Part shown: piece by piece, positions 51,401-58,700 of the stretch
How the letters are laid out: the number at the start of each line of letters is the position of its first letter
Numbering within the stretch: position 1 is the first letter of the stretch
Source of the DNA: Reticulitermes speratus
Taxonomy: Eukaryota; Arthropoda; Insecta; Blattodea; Rhinotermitidae
DNA length: 64,000 nucleotides
Assembly: GCA_021186555.1 (NCBI GenBank)
Contig: JAJKFL010000013.1
Location: 42,037,144 to 42,101,143 of the forward strand
Direction: 5' to 3'
The notes under the pieces: model-generated
What the model was told of the DNA's origin: nothing
What the model saw: the letters and a program-made list of their open reading frames with translations, nothing else
Databases searched by the model: none
Translations under genes and position numbers: made by a program

Positions 51401-52611
51401 ACATCCAATATTATTCAATCAGTCGCCCCGTGGGCAAGGGGTGGTTGAAGGAAAGGCGCGGATTAGAATCGCGAACTAACTTTTTTTTCGTTTAAGAAGT
51501 CGCCAAAAACTGGTGCGTATTAGATTCGGATGTGCATTAGATTCGAGAATATACGGTATGATACTTCTGAAATCAACAACAAAAAATTAAATCAAGAATC
51601 ACAGATACACCAAACATCAGATTTCATTCATCATTGCTTGCAGGCATCCTGTGAAATAATGGGAACCACACTGCTTAGTGTTGAGATATCATGTGACAAT
51701 GCATGTCATTCAGCCAGACTTTGATAAAACCATGTTGCTCACCGTTAGTAAAATGTAATGATGAAATATCAGTTTTCCCTGAAAAGTCAAGTCTTAAGGG
51801 ATGTGATGCTAAGTCATTGGGTGAGCAGTTCAGGACATTTTGAAGGGTCATACCACCTTCATCTTCACAGTTAAGTAGTCCAAGAAGACTCCTTTGAAAG
51901 GATGGAGAAACTGCTAGCTCAATGAGAGAGTGTCATATCCCTGACTTGAATCATCAGCAACACTACTGTGAGAACCTGAAATCTCACATAAATTTGCCAC
52001 TCTAAAGAACAAAATAAACTTTTATAGTGACCAGGTACACACTAAATGAAAGAATGTTCCATATAAAAGTTACAGCACATACTAATGCTAATATATATAT
52101 ATATATTATGTACATACGTGCATTCATTGTAGATGTGCCATTTTCTATAAAACTTGTTCCCACTTGATTGCAGGGCTGTGGACACTGTAAGCACACATCT
52201 TTGCAATCTTGTTTAATATGTAAACGTGTTCAGTGTTTGCTCACATTCTCTAGTTTATTGTGTGTACTTCGTACATCATCAGTCTTTTTTATACTGCTTT
52301 AAAGCAAGTCTTTTTGACTTTGAAGCTTGTATAAAGGTTGAATGTCAGAGCTTGATATACTGAGGAAACAATTTTGGAACATGTAACCATTTCAAAACAT
52401 TTAAGCCAGGCTTGGAGTGTAGCATTTACACAAATGAGATTATACTTGTGAACGCAACTTGTTACAGTTGGAGCCAAACGAATTTGCCTGCAATATTGGG
52501 AAGAGCTGCAAGCTGCACAGTAGAGTCCTTCAGGCTGACCGATACTTGTATACATGCTATGACTGCCCCAAACAGTATCCATGGATAAGAAATGAGTTTG
52601 GTCTAGATTAA
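30225..52611 (+). CDS. CDA3: Chitin deacetylase, CDA3-type (ten coding exons)
   Basis: Secreted polysaccharide deacetylase that converts chitin to chitosan in the cuticle or other extracellular matrix. Exons: 30225(or 30256)-30405, 33317-33421, 34223-34369, 37459-37574, 41230-41438, 43431-43552, 46661-46890, 48324-48494, 49953-50084, 52468-52611. All have AG/GT borders and matching phases, giving about 518 residues with no internal stop. Domains: peritrophin-A chitin-binding domain with six Cys (about 30-91), LDL-receptor class A domain with six Cys (about 109-144), and CE4 deacetylase from about 184. Catalytic motifs: TFDDAIN (191-197), HSISH (250-254) and RGMRVPFLRVG (293-303). The three-domain order plus TFDD points to CDA3 rather than CDA1/CDA2 (which read TFDGA or TFNGA) or CDA4/5 (no LDLa). 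The start is uncertain. Confidence 0.9.
31321..31420. repeat. 17-bp inverted repeat with a GAAACGTC-type core
   Basis: ATGAAGTTTCAAGTCTT (31321-31337) and its exact reverse complement (31404-31420), with CTCTTCCGAAACGTCAG between. Related short motifs occur at 46282-46388. May be a diverged relative of the hammerhead-like family, but the core is not convincing. Confidence 0.6.
32100..32330 (-). pseudogene. CR1/jockey-like LINE, C-terminal fragment
   Basis: The minus strand reads YIDDRTQRIYYSGIRVFNGL, then LPTDIKDICDSPVKFKTAL, the end of a LINE ORF2 of the same kind as at 11330-12781. Followed (to about 31640) by AT-rich sequence that may be its 3' UTR. Lies in intron 1 of the deacetylase, opposite in direction. 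Confidence 0.75.
32625..33085 (+). pseudogene. LINE 3' fragment (longest copy of the GKPEG... family)
   Basis: Translates in pieces as VFQIRMLRKIQAF, then WVEHVTHTGEKINVYRILVG, then KPEGERPLGRPR and VWTG(L)M-type sequence, the typical end of an insect LINE endonuclease/reverse transcriptase. Stops and frameshifts present. Same direction as the deacetylase, directly before its exon 2. Confidence 0.78.
33317..33421 (+). CDS. CDA3: Chitin deacetylase exon 2
   Basis: Acceptor TTATTTTCAG, donor GTGAGC, phase 1 to phase 1. Reads DGEVFGFKCSAGLLFDVNRQ, then ICDFKLNVDNCDVVA: Cys 4, 5 and 6 of the chitin-binding domain with the aromatic FGFKC and the LLFD strand usual in peritrophin-A domains. Confidence 0.9.
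34223..34369 (+). CDS. CDA3: Chitin deacetylase exon 3 (LDLa domain)
   Basis: Acceptor CTTGTTTCAG, donor GTATGC, phase 1 to phase 1, so the exon is one symmetrical domain module. Encodes an LDL-receptor class A repeat with six Cys and the calcium-binding acidic end: CENPDHLGCGDGSCLPNEFF, then CDGSVDCADGSDEGWC. Confidence 0.92.
35597..35974. mobile_element. hAT-type MITE, 378 bp, with perfect 8-bp target duplication
   Basis: TGCACAGT at 35589-35596 is repeated exactly at 35975-35982. The ends are short inverted repeats: CAGGTGTGCACCCA at the left and CAAGGGTGCACCCA as the reverse complement of the right. A run of 17 G lies at 35624-35640. No coding sequence. An 8-bp duplication with CAGG-type ends is the mark of hAT transposons. 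Confidence 0.88.
36060..36354 (-). repeat. tRNA-derived SINE, family B
   Basis: On the minus strand the head reads GGTGGCGCAGTTGGTTGAGG (A box) and CTAGTTCGATTCCCG (B box). The body includes GGCCCTGGGGTCGACTCAGC and a GGTAAAGGCGGCCGGTGCG block followed by a CCTTCATGTGCCG segment. In intron 3 of the deacetylase. Confidence 0.85.
37459..37574 (+). CDS. CDA3: Chitin deacetylase exon 4 (linker)
   Basis: Acceptor ATGTTACAG, donor GTTGAA (weak at +4 to +6), phase 1 to phase 0. Reads DADHDPNAALPCDPRTCKLP, then DCFCSRDGTLVPNNMDPSQ. The CDPxxCxLPDCFCS pattern is the signature that precedes the catalytic domain in insect chitin deacetylases. Confidence 0.9.
38002..38752 (-). mobile_element. Pogo/Tigger-like MITE, copy 2 (complete, 751 bp)
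   Basis: TA at 38000-38001 and 38753-38754. The ends are inverted repeats of at least 28 bp starting CCGTATATTCTCGAATC. Subterminal copies of GCGNATTAGATTCG lie within 120 bp of the left end and 100 bp of the right end, in both orientations. The minus strand carries an HTH frame (38489-38211) overlapped by an acidic frame (38313-38185). No DDE catalytic core remains. Inserted in intron 4 of the deacetylase. Confidence 0.92.
38185..38489 (-). pseudogene. Transposase remnant in pogo-like MITE copy 2: HTH frame plus overlapping acidic frame
   Basis: The first frame (38489-38211, 92 codons) contains SYMAKFKREVIRCAEENGNR, then KAAAIFGVNESNVGLWRKH, a helix-turn-helix of the CENP-B/BrkDBD type found at the N terminus of pogo and Tigger transposases. 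A second frame (38313-38185, 42 codons) starts inside the last helix and reads MAETQGSDDIVWEDDVEDKD, then DSDWVESTDNDSV..., strongly acidic, like the C-terminal tail of these transposases. The middle third with the catalytic residues is gone. The deletion put the two ends out of frame. Confidence 0.7.
38755..41229. other. Intron 4 of chitin deacetylase, remainder
   Basis: AT-rich intron with a purine-rich patch at about 39040-39145. No exon, RNA gene or element with clear ends recognised. Confidence 0.5.
41230..41438 (+). CDS. CDA3: Chitin deacetylase exon 5 (catalytic motif 1 and start of motif 2)
   Basis: Acceptor ATGTTTCAG, donor GTAAGC, phase 0 to 2. Encodes VPQMILLTFDDAINFENWDL with the TFDD catalytic and metal-binding Asp pair, then GTFYVSHQYTNYQQTQKLWN and HEIAVHSI, the first half of the HSxxH metal-binding motif. 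The second His comes from exon 6. Confidence 0.93.
41896..42998 (-). mobile_element. mariner-type transposon fold-back (truncated copy plus inverted copy of its 3' end)
   Basis: Left arm 41896-42249 and right arm 42644-42998 are inverted copies, about 90 percent identical by eye. Read on the minus strand from about 42620, the segment encodes RILTVDESWMHSFDPQLKRQ, then (after a frame change near 42470) HVMFFSRNGLVLDHPVPVGT, ILLQDNATPH and HPPYSPDLALCDY: three catalytic Asp in the mariner DD34D order. The right arm repeats only the 3' part in the opposite direction (plus strand: HPPYSPDLAPCDYWLFSRVQ). The N-terminal half is absent. In intron 5 of the deacetylase. Confidence 0.82.
43200..43320 (+). 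pseudogene. LINE 3' fragment, short
   Basis: CAGAATTCTGGTGCAGAAAT, CTGAAGGAAAGAGAACTTTG and TAGATGGGAGGATAATA match the same LINE tail as 32625-33085, in intron 5 of the deacetylase. Confidence 0.55.
43431..43552 (+). CDS. CDA3: Chitin deacetylase exon 6
   Basis: The acceptor CTCCTGAACAG has a modest pyrimidine tract; donor GTACGT; phase 2 to 1. Completes the motif HSISH, then reads RGPEEWWSSNATIEDWFDEM, VGQANIINHFAGVRMEDIR. The EWWSxxxxxDW pattern fits CDA3-like proteins. Confidence 0.9.
43779..43928 (+). repeat. Dispersed repeat family R1, copy 2
   Basis: Counterpart of 10541-10688, same orientation; shares GCATTGACCACCCACC and GGTTAAAGAAAGAGTAGAG. Confidence 0.7.
43930..46660. other. Intron 6 of chitin deacetylase, remainder
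   Basis: AT-rich. Part of 44150-45300 has longish, interrupted open frames (for example EKAEGAAKARLDRFGSY near 44155-44210) that may be a decayed coding insertion I cannot name. 46282-46388 is a short inverted repeat. No intact gene. Confidence 0.4.
46282..46388. repeat. Imperfect inverted repeat with GAAACGTC ends
   Basis: The left arm GACGTTTGGGACAACCTATC (from 46290) pairs with the right-arm segment AATAGGTTGTCCTGAAACGTC (to 46381). Spacer about 35 bp. Flanks resemble the repeat at 31321-31420. Confidence 0.6.
46661..46890 (+). CDS. CDA3: Chitin deacetylase exon 7 (catalytic motif 3)
   Basis: Acceptor CTTATTTATCAG, donor GTATGA, phase 1 to 0. Encodes GMRVPFLRVGWNRQFLMMKE, then FGFIYDASMVAPFSDPPLWP, with the catalytic-base Arg/Pro motif (RVPFLR) and the YDAS substrate-binding motif, then CTGNNQRCPSRSYPGIWEMV. 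Confidence 0.93.
46891..48323. other. Intron 7 of chitin deacetylase
   Basis: AT-rich. A (GAT)n microsatellite at about 47668-47691. No gene recognised; a 121-codon open frame at 47052-47417 has no family features. Confidence 0.55.
48324..48494 (+). CDS. CDA3: Chitin deacetylase exon 8
   Basis: Acceptor CCTTTTCCAG, donor GTAAGA, phase 0 to 0. Reads GYTCAMVDSCPPHLSGDDVY, then NMLIHNFKRHYNTNRAPYGL, then YFHTTWFKKPEYLAAFR. The MVDSC and RAPYGLxFH blocks (last catalytic motifs of the CE4 fold) are intact. Confidence 0.93.
48495..49952. other. Intron 8 of chitin deacetylase
   Basis: AT-rich. The segment 48895-49340 (frame MSSVGGWQLSGNCPLTPAGN on the minus strand at 49325-49080) looks like a fragment of a pogo/Tigger-type element or similar, but I cannot place ends. 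Confidence 0.4.
49953..50084 (+). CDS. CDA3: Chitin deacetylase exon 9
   Basis: Acceptor CATTTTGCAG, donor GTTTGT, phase 0 to 0. Encodes KFLDEMIRLPDVWFVTNWQA, then IEWMKKPTPVNQLNQFEPWN and CNRQ. The VWFVTNWQAIEWM block is the C-terminal strand of the deacetylase fold. Confidence 0.92.
50794..51556 (-). mobile_element. Pogo/Tigger-like MITE, copy 3 (complete)
   Basis: TA at 50792-50793 and 51557-51558. Closely similar to 38002-38752, with an extra GCATTAGATTCG-type repeat at the right end and a changed base in the left end (CTGTATATTC). Both frames are open: the HTH frame from 51277 and the acidic 42-codon frame at 51101-50973. Inserted in intron 9 of the deacetylase. Confidence 0.92.
51559..52467. 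other. Intron 9 of chitin deacetylase, remainder
   Basis: AT-rich, with a short TA repeat near 52091-52106. A CTGATGA occurs on the minus strand near 52270 next to a small hairpin but without GAAA. Confidence 0.5.
52468..52611 (+). CDS. CDA3: Chitin deacetylase exon 10 (last, with stop)
   Basis: Acceptor TTGTTACAG. Reads LEPNEFACNIGKSCKLHSRV, then LQADRYLYTCYDCPKQYPWI, then RNEFGLD and TAA at 52609-52611. The Cys-rich end and the YPWIRNEFG ending are typical of this deacetylase subgroup. A candidate ATTAAA poly(A) signal lies about 55 bases after the stop. Confidence 0.92.
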   Translation: MEPNEFACNIGKSCKLHSRVLQADRYLYTCYDCPKQYPWIRNEFGLD

Positions 52612-53886
52612 GGAAACATTTTTAATTCACATACACAAAGTTAAAGCAATCATTCCCACAGTACACATTAAACTCTGGCAAATGAAGGGCAGGTTCCAAC
52701 TTTAGTGAAGCCCTTAAACACTATTCTGGTACTTAGCAAATCTTGAAGCCAAAATGCCAGCCTCATAAAATCTTAAGAAGATTCAAGATTTCTGCAAACC
52801 TCTTACTCCAGGGTGTCTTAAAATATCTCACATTTTGTATTCTGAGATGTCAAAATGACATCAAGTAATGTAACAAAATGACTTGATATGATCTTTTATA
52901 GTTTAGTATTACATATCCCTCTAGTATCCCTAATTAGTTATGAAAAACAGAGACGATTCCCAAGTGTCTATCCAGCTATGATTCTCCACCTCTTAATACA
53001 GAATTACCACATGTCTGGAAAAGTCTGACAAGTATGCTTCCATTGGTGAGAAACATTCAGGAGGAAAAGAAAGTTAACCAAACAAGGTCCAATGGGACCT
53101 AAATTATACAGTGAGAAGTGGGAAATCAGTTTATCCTGTTCCCTGTATCACAGAAGAGAACTACACACAAGACAAGTGTTTTATTTAAATTTCAAAAGTG
53201 GTCACTGGAGGCCATGGGTTAAAAAATAAGGGAAGAAAAACAGGTATCACTGTTTCATACAATTTTTTCAACCCACTCAAAATGCTCACCTTTAAAATGT
53301 AATATTTGAAAAGAAATATGTTAGTATACTCCTGGATATTTTAGCCTCAAAGGCAGTTGAAGACTGGCGTAAATGAAAGCTTCTGCAGCCAGTGCTCTCT
53401 TACATGCAGGTGAAGATTATTTCCTCATATACCGATTATCGTGTTACATCTCCCTCCCTAACCCAAGAGAACAAAACTAACACAATTTGACACCTATTAC
53501 ACAACTGCAAATTGAGGAGAAGATCAGATAAATAGGAAAGCATAAATCACTGAGATAAATTAAGTACCATAAACCATTCTACTTACATCAACTCCAATTG
53601 TGCATGGATTGTTATAAATATTCTTTAAGTATGAATATGTAAACAAATTTCATTACAAACTTAAATGTTGAAGTCATATCAATAGTGTTCTTTAATAACA
53701 TATGGTAGGATTTCCTACAAAGGGGAGTAAGGTATAAGGGAAGATGAAAATGCATTTTGGTAATGAAAATATATCAACTTGCAACATTTTCCATCTTGTT
53801 TACACCTGCAATTCTGTGCCCAAATGACTTACACTGATTTGTGTCCTTGCTTTTCCTTTTGGTGTGTCTCTCACTTCTACTGCTGG
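52612..53886. other. Intergenic, 3' of chitin deacetylase
   Basis: AT-rich, probably includes the 3' UTR. No gene recognised. Confidence 0.5.
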
Positions 53887-53894
53887 CTATAGAG

Positions 53895-54379
53895 CAGTGG
53901 TTCCCAAACTTTTTCGGACCACCGCCCCCTTGGTTCCATATACACACCCACAGCGCCCCCCTTACCTTTTTTAAAAAACATAAACGCACTTTTGTTTCCA
54001 CTTTTATTTTATATTTAAAAAATCATTTAAATAAAATTATAAGAGTTAAACTTAATGCTTTTTGTGTTAATTAATAAATTAGAATTTATTATATTTTTTA
54101 TGATTAACAATAATTCATCTAGCAATAGTGTATTAAAAAAATAACATGTGCTTGAATAAGATTCATAAATTAAAATACTAATAAATTTAGTTCATTTTTT
54201 ATTATTAACATAAAAATTACTTTATTTAAATTTTATTATAAAAATAAATGCACTACTTGTCTACTAGCTCCTCCCTGTGATAATAACAGCGCTCCCTTCC
54301 ACCTCTCATACCTATTAGCGCCCACCTCAGTAATCCCACCACCCCCCAGGGGTGGTACCGCCCACTTTGGAAACCACTG
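53895..54379. mobile_element. hAT-type MITE, 485 bp
   Basis: The ends are inverted repeats CAGTGGTTCCCAAACTTT and (reverse of right end) CAGTGGTTTCCAAAGTGG. Target duplication CTATAGAG (53887-53894) and CTATAGAT (54380-54387), 8 bp with one mismatch. AT-rich interior without coding sequence. CAGTGGTTCCCAAACT-type ends are typical of hAT non-autonomous elements in animals. Confidence 0.9.
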
Positions 54380-54514
54380 CTATAGATGATTAAGTTTCCC
54401 AGCTGAGATATTTTTCAATTCCCCTTACTTTACAAGTGGTGGGGGTGGAGAAGGGGATAAAATTTTGTTAAGCTGTGGGTAACAGATGTGACACATAAAT
54501 TTTTGCCAACTATG

Positions 54515-54516
<2 letters not shown>

Positions 54517-54576
<60 letters not shown>
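54517..54576. repeat. (GT)n microsatellite
   Basis: About 30 uninterrupted GT units, followed by GCATGCATG. Confidence 0.97.
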
Positions 54577-54579
<3 letters not shown>

Positions 54580-55619
54580 CATGCATGTTATGTACATACA
54601 CAATATACTGTTATAACAAAATCCAAACTCAAATTCTGAACCAACAAAAACTTTAAAAGGAAAAATTTGAATAGACTTTTAGCATTTATATATTCATATA
54701 TTAAAAAATGGGAAATTTGAGCAAACAATACAAATTTCTGTTACTAAAAACTGAATATGATCAATTCACTCATTCCTTTTTCTTACAAAGGAACAACTGG
54801 AACAAAGTATTTGGTACCATATAATGTATATGTTAATACTAATGTAATACAGTAAAACCAAGCAAGGACGACAGAGAACTATAATGTGTCCCTGGAAGGA
54901 ACCAAACTTTTATATTTTAATTATTTACACATAACAACAAATTTGTAAAATTCCACATTTTAGAAAAAACTATTATCACCTACTTGCCAGTTAGACTACC
55001 AACAATATCCAATGCAAAGTTCTACCATTAACTTGTTACTATGACAGCTGCAATTGAAACGTTCACAATTTACAATTATCAAGTTCTGGCTGGTTTCTGG
55101 CTGAAGTCTTCTGTCAAAACTGAAGCCCCTTTTGAAAGCCAGCCTACTCACTTCTACCAACTGGAAAGAAACTCCAAGGTTTGCATGTCTCATATAACAC
55201 TGTCAGAAACTGTAAAAAAAGATTTGAGCTGACTTGTAATTTTAAATGTATGTTACACATACCACTGACGGTGTTCCAAGCAACAATCTCTACAACGCAA
55301 TAAATTTTGTTTGAAATTTATGTACTGTACATGTAGTTTAAACACATTATATACATTTGATTACATTACAAACATTCTGCATATTCTCTTACAGCTCTTC
55401 ATTATTTACGAACACTCATACAGTGCAGTACATACAGTACAGGAAAACACTACCTATTTGAGAAGTATTTATTTGGGTTTGTACTTCAATGGATAAGTGC
55501 CCATTTGTACAGTACAGAAACATGCCACCAGGCATATAAACACCTGATATCATGTATCATGGCAAGGCATACCACATTAACTTCACGGACTAGACATTGA
55601 TGAACTTGGATTGCACGTA
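54577..55619. other. Convergent intergenic region, 3' of DLAT
   Basis: AT-rich; its right part is likely the DLAT 3' UTR. No other gene recognised. Confidence 0.5.
55468..55473 (-). promoter_or_regulatory. Candidate DLAT poly(A) signal
   Basis: AATAAA on the minus strand, about 147 bases after the DLAT stop codon. Position is suitable, but AT-rich DNA gives such hexamers by chance. Confidence 0.4.
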
Positions 55620-55749
55620 TTACAGCAGCATAGTGTGTGGTTTCTCAAGCAACTGTTTGAACTTGGATAACCACTGTGCACCCACGGCCCCATCCACAAC
55701 ACGGTGATCACAGCTGAGTGTCACAGACATGAATTCTGCCTCTTTAAAC
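55620..55749 (-). CDS. DLAT: DLAT exon h (last; active-site His)
   Basis: Acceptor GTGTTGCAG; enters in phase 2. Reads [20 protein letters not shown], then [22 protein letters not shown] and stop at 55622-55620. The HxxxDG motif carries the catalytic His and Asp of the acyltransferase family. Confidence 0.95.
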
Positions 55750-58700
55750 CTGCAACACAGGTATTACGAGTCTATCAGCAATCTTACAGCTCCTTTGTAG
55801 ATTCACTCATCTTTAATCAACTCAGTGGTTCAGGTTTCACTTGACCAGCAAATACTGAGCTGATCAAGAAATTATGCATAAGATTATGGTCATCTGGTAC
55901 ACAATTTTGTGTAGTTTCGCAGATAGGTACCAGCGTTTTGGAAGACCCTCGTATCTTCATCAGCAGATTCCTCCAAAATGTTGGTACACATGGACAAAAT
56001 TACAGGATTTCACACCCCAGAACATTTATCTTAATATTCACTGCCATGGGAACATCAAATCTCATATAAGAAATTCTGTATTTATAGCCACTGGCAGCAT
56101 GGCTGCCATAATGTGATAGTGCTAATTAGCAAACATATTCACAGCTTTACTATTATGGCATGTTCACTCCTCTACAAATCTTGTGTTCCACACAGTTTGT
56201 GGTTTCCCCATGTCCTATAAACAGAGCTACATTCAATTTTTTAACTTAACTGTCACAGGATCATAATAATATATTTAAAAACATTCCACTCCTACATGTT
56301 TTGGGCCCTGTCGACCCTTCATCAGGGAGAACATCAAATGTTACTGCATACAACAATTACATAATAATACTTTGTCTGTTGTATATGTAGATCTGCTGGT
56401 AAGTATTTGTGTGGTGGTCTGTTACACTGGAAGCTAAAATGTGAAATATAAATATAAAATATAAAATGTTCTGATTTGGCAGTTTATAAAATTATTACAT
56501 ATATAAAATGTAAATTGTCTAACAGGCTGAAATGAGAAATTACAAATAATTATGACAATACAGAACGATAGTTGCAAAGTACATTCCAGTAGATTAAGGC
56601 AGCGTGTGTATGATATGGAGGTGTTAACGGTACTAAGGTATAGGAAGTAGACAGGAAGGGTGTTCAGATTTAGGTCATGTGCTGGCATGACATAATTGAA
56701 GATTATACATAAGGGATCTTCCTTACTTTCTGACAAGTATTATTTATATTCAGAAATACCTGACTTCAAGACTTTGTGCTTTTTTGAACACTAGACAAGG
56801 GACAAAGTTTAGAAGCAAGTCTTAAATATAATACACCAATATCAGAATGCAATGGAACTGAAATATTACTTGTAGGCAAAATATTTATAGAATTTAATAC
56901 TTGCCCTGCTTCTGAGTCTTTGTCTGGTATAAGTCTTTTCTCACTTGTTCCTACAGCCAGGATACAGGCCTGTGGAGGATTAATGATAGCAGAGAAGTTC
57001 TTCACACCAAACATGCCCAAATTAGAAATGGTAAATGTTCCTCCCTGCAACAACAAAAAAATCACATGGAGCATCAGTTGCAGAGAGCCAAGCATAATAA
57101 GCTAAACTCCTGATGTGTGATTGCAATATGTGCCTACAACAAGGCAGATTTGATATGCTTGGATATGATGTTTCAGAAGTTGCATCTACTCCAGTCTTTG
57201 GACAACTGGTTGTCATTACACTAAGACAGTTGTAACAAAACACAGATGTTAAACACCTATAATACCAAAACCTGCCACTTGGCACAATCCTGACTCAGCT
57301 GCATACATCTCCCACCTCCTTTGAGTATTTCTAAGATGTTTTCTCACCAACATTTTATATAAAGTCCCTAACACTCCCAGTTCTAGCTTCATACCCAGTC
57401 CATTGTAGGAAACAAGACTTTACAACCCTAACAATATTGGGTGGTCTATATACATCAAATTTCTTCTTATGTCTTACACAATATTTGTTACGTCCTTAAT
57501 TCCAAATTCAGAATGTATGTTCCCTTCATATGGCATTTTTATTTGATTTCTGTTTCTTGAAACACAGACTGTGATTTAGCCCATAATCCACATTCCTAAT
57601 ATGGTACCCTAACTACAACAGCTGTTTAATTGCGTGGTGATCACACTTAGGAACAAAGTTTTCACTGTATTTGCACAAAATTTTATTAACATAATTTATA
57701 AGTCAGATTAGAGCTATGTTACTACAAAGTGCCTCCTCTGTCAGGTTCTCCAGTAAGATACAGCATTCGTAAACAGAAACAAATTTAAAGCAGCTTAAAG
57801 AAGTTCTGTAGTACAAATTTCAGAAAATATTTGGTTCAATTTTGACTCCCAGCAGGGACACAGTCACTGTCTCTTTTAAGATATGATATCATGATTTGTC
57901 TGGACTGCTTCATGGGTCAATGAATAATACATTTTGATTGCATAGGTTTTAGTGTCAAAAGACAGTACGATCACGAATGATAAACTAGAAAAGCGTGGCA
58001 GCAATTCCAGCATTTGCCTGAATATAATGAGAAAAGCCACAAAAAAAAAAAAAAATCACCAGGACAGCCAGTCTCCAAACCAAGCTTCAAACTCAAGATT
58101 TCTAGAATATCAACATGATCACTAAATATTCAACTGAAAATTGAATAATTTGCCTGACAGGACTGAGCATGTCCATGAACAACCTACGTACGGCGAGTCT
58201 TCAGGCCACTGAACCTGGCACCTCCCAAATACACATAGAAAGAATGCTAACCACACAACCACAATACTGTATGTGGTTTGCAGGTAAAAAACAGGATCAC
58301 AATCCCCTTCTACCAGCTTTTATCCTACTAAGACACCATTATGTTTATGTAGTACAGTATCCACATTAATTCACACAGCAGAATCACACCTGGAACTCAT
58401 GTGGTTGAAGCTTGCCTTCTCGTGCTCTTGCTGCCAGAGATTTAACTTCCCTACTAACTGCAGCCAACCCCTTCCTTTCAGTTCCAAACACAATAGGTGT
58501 TATCAATCCCTTGTCTGTGCTTACTGCTACACTGATGTCCACAGAACTGAACCTGATGACAGAACACATCACAAAGAGAAGGGAATACAGTGAAATACAG
58601 TAAGACATTAATGATAACTGATGTAACATTTCTTTGTATCTCAGTGTGTCTGCAGAATCAATTAAAACATGTTATGTGTGTGTGACCAAAACCAATATGA

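Noticed and set aside
52255..52295. CTGATGA on the minus strand next to a small hairpin, as another hammerhead-like copy
   Set aside because: No GAAA after the hairpin and no pairing stem I; only part of the pattern is present. The same holds for CTGATGA near 20795, 6928 and 39995.
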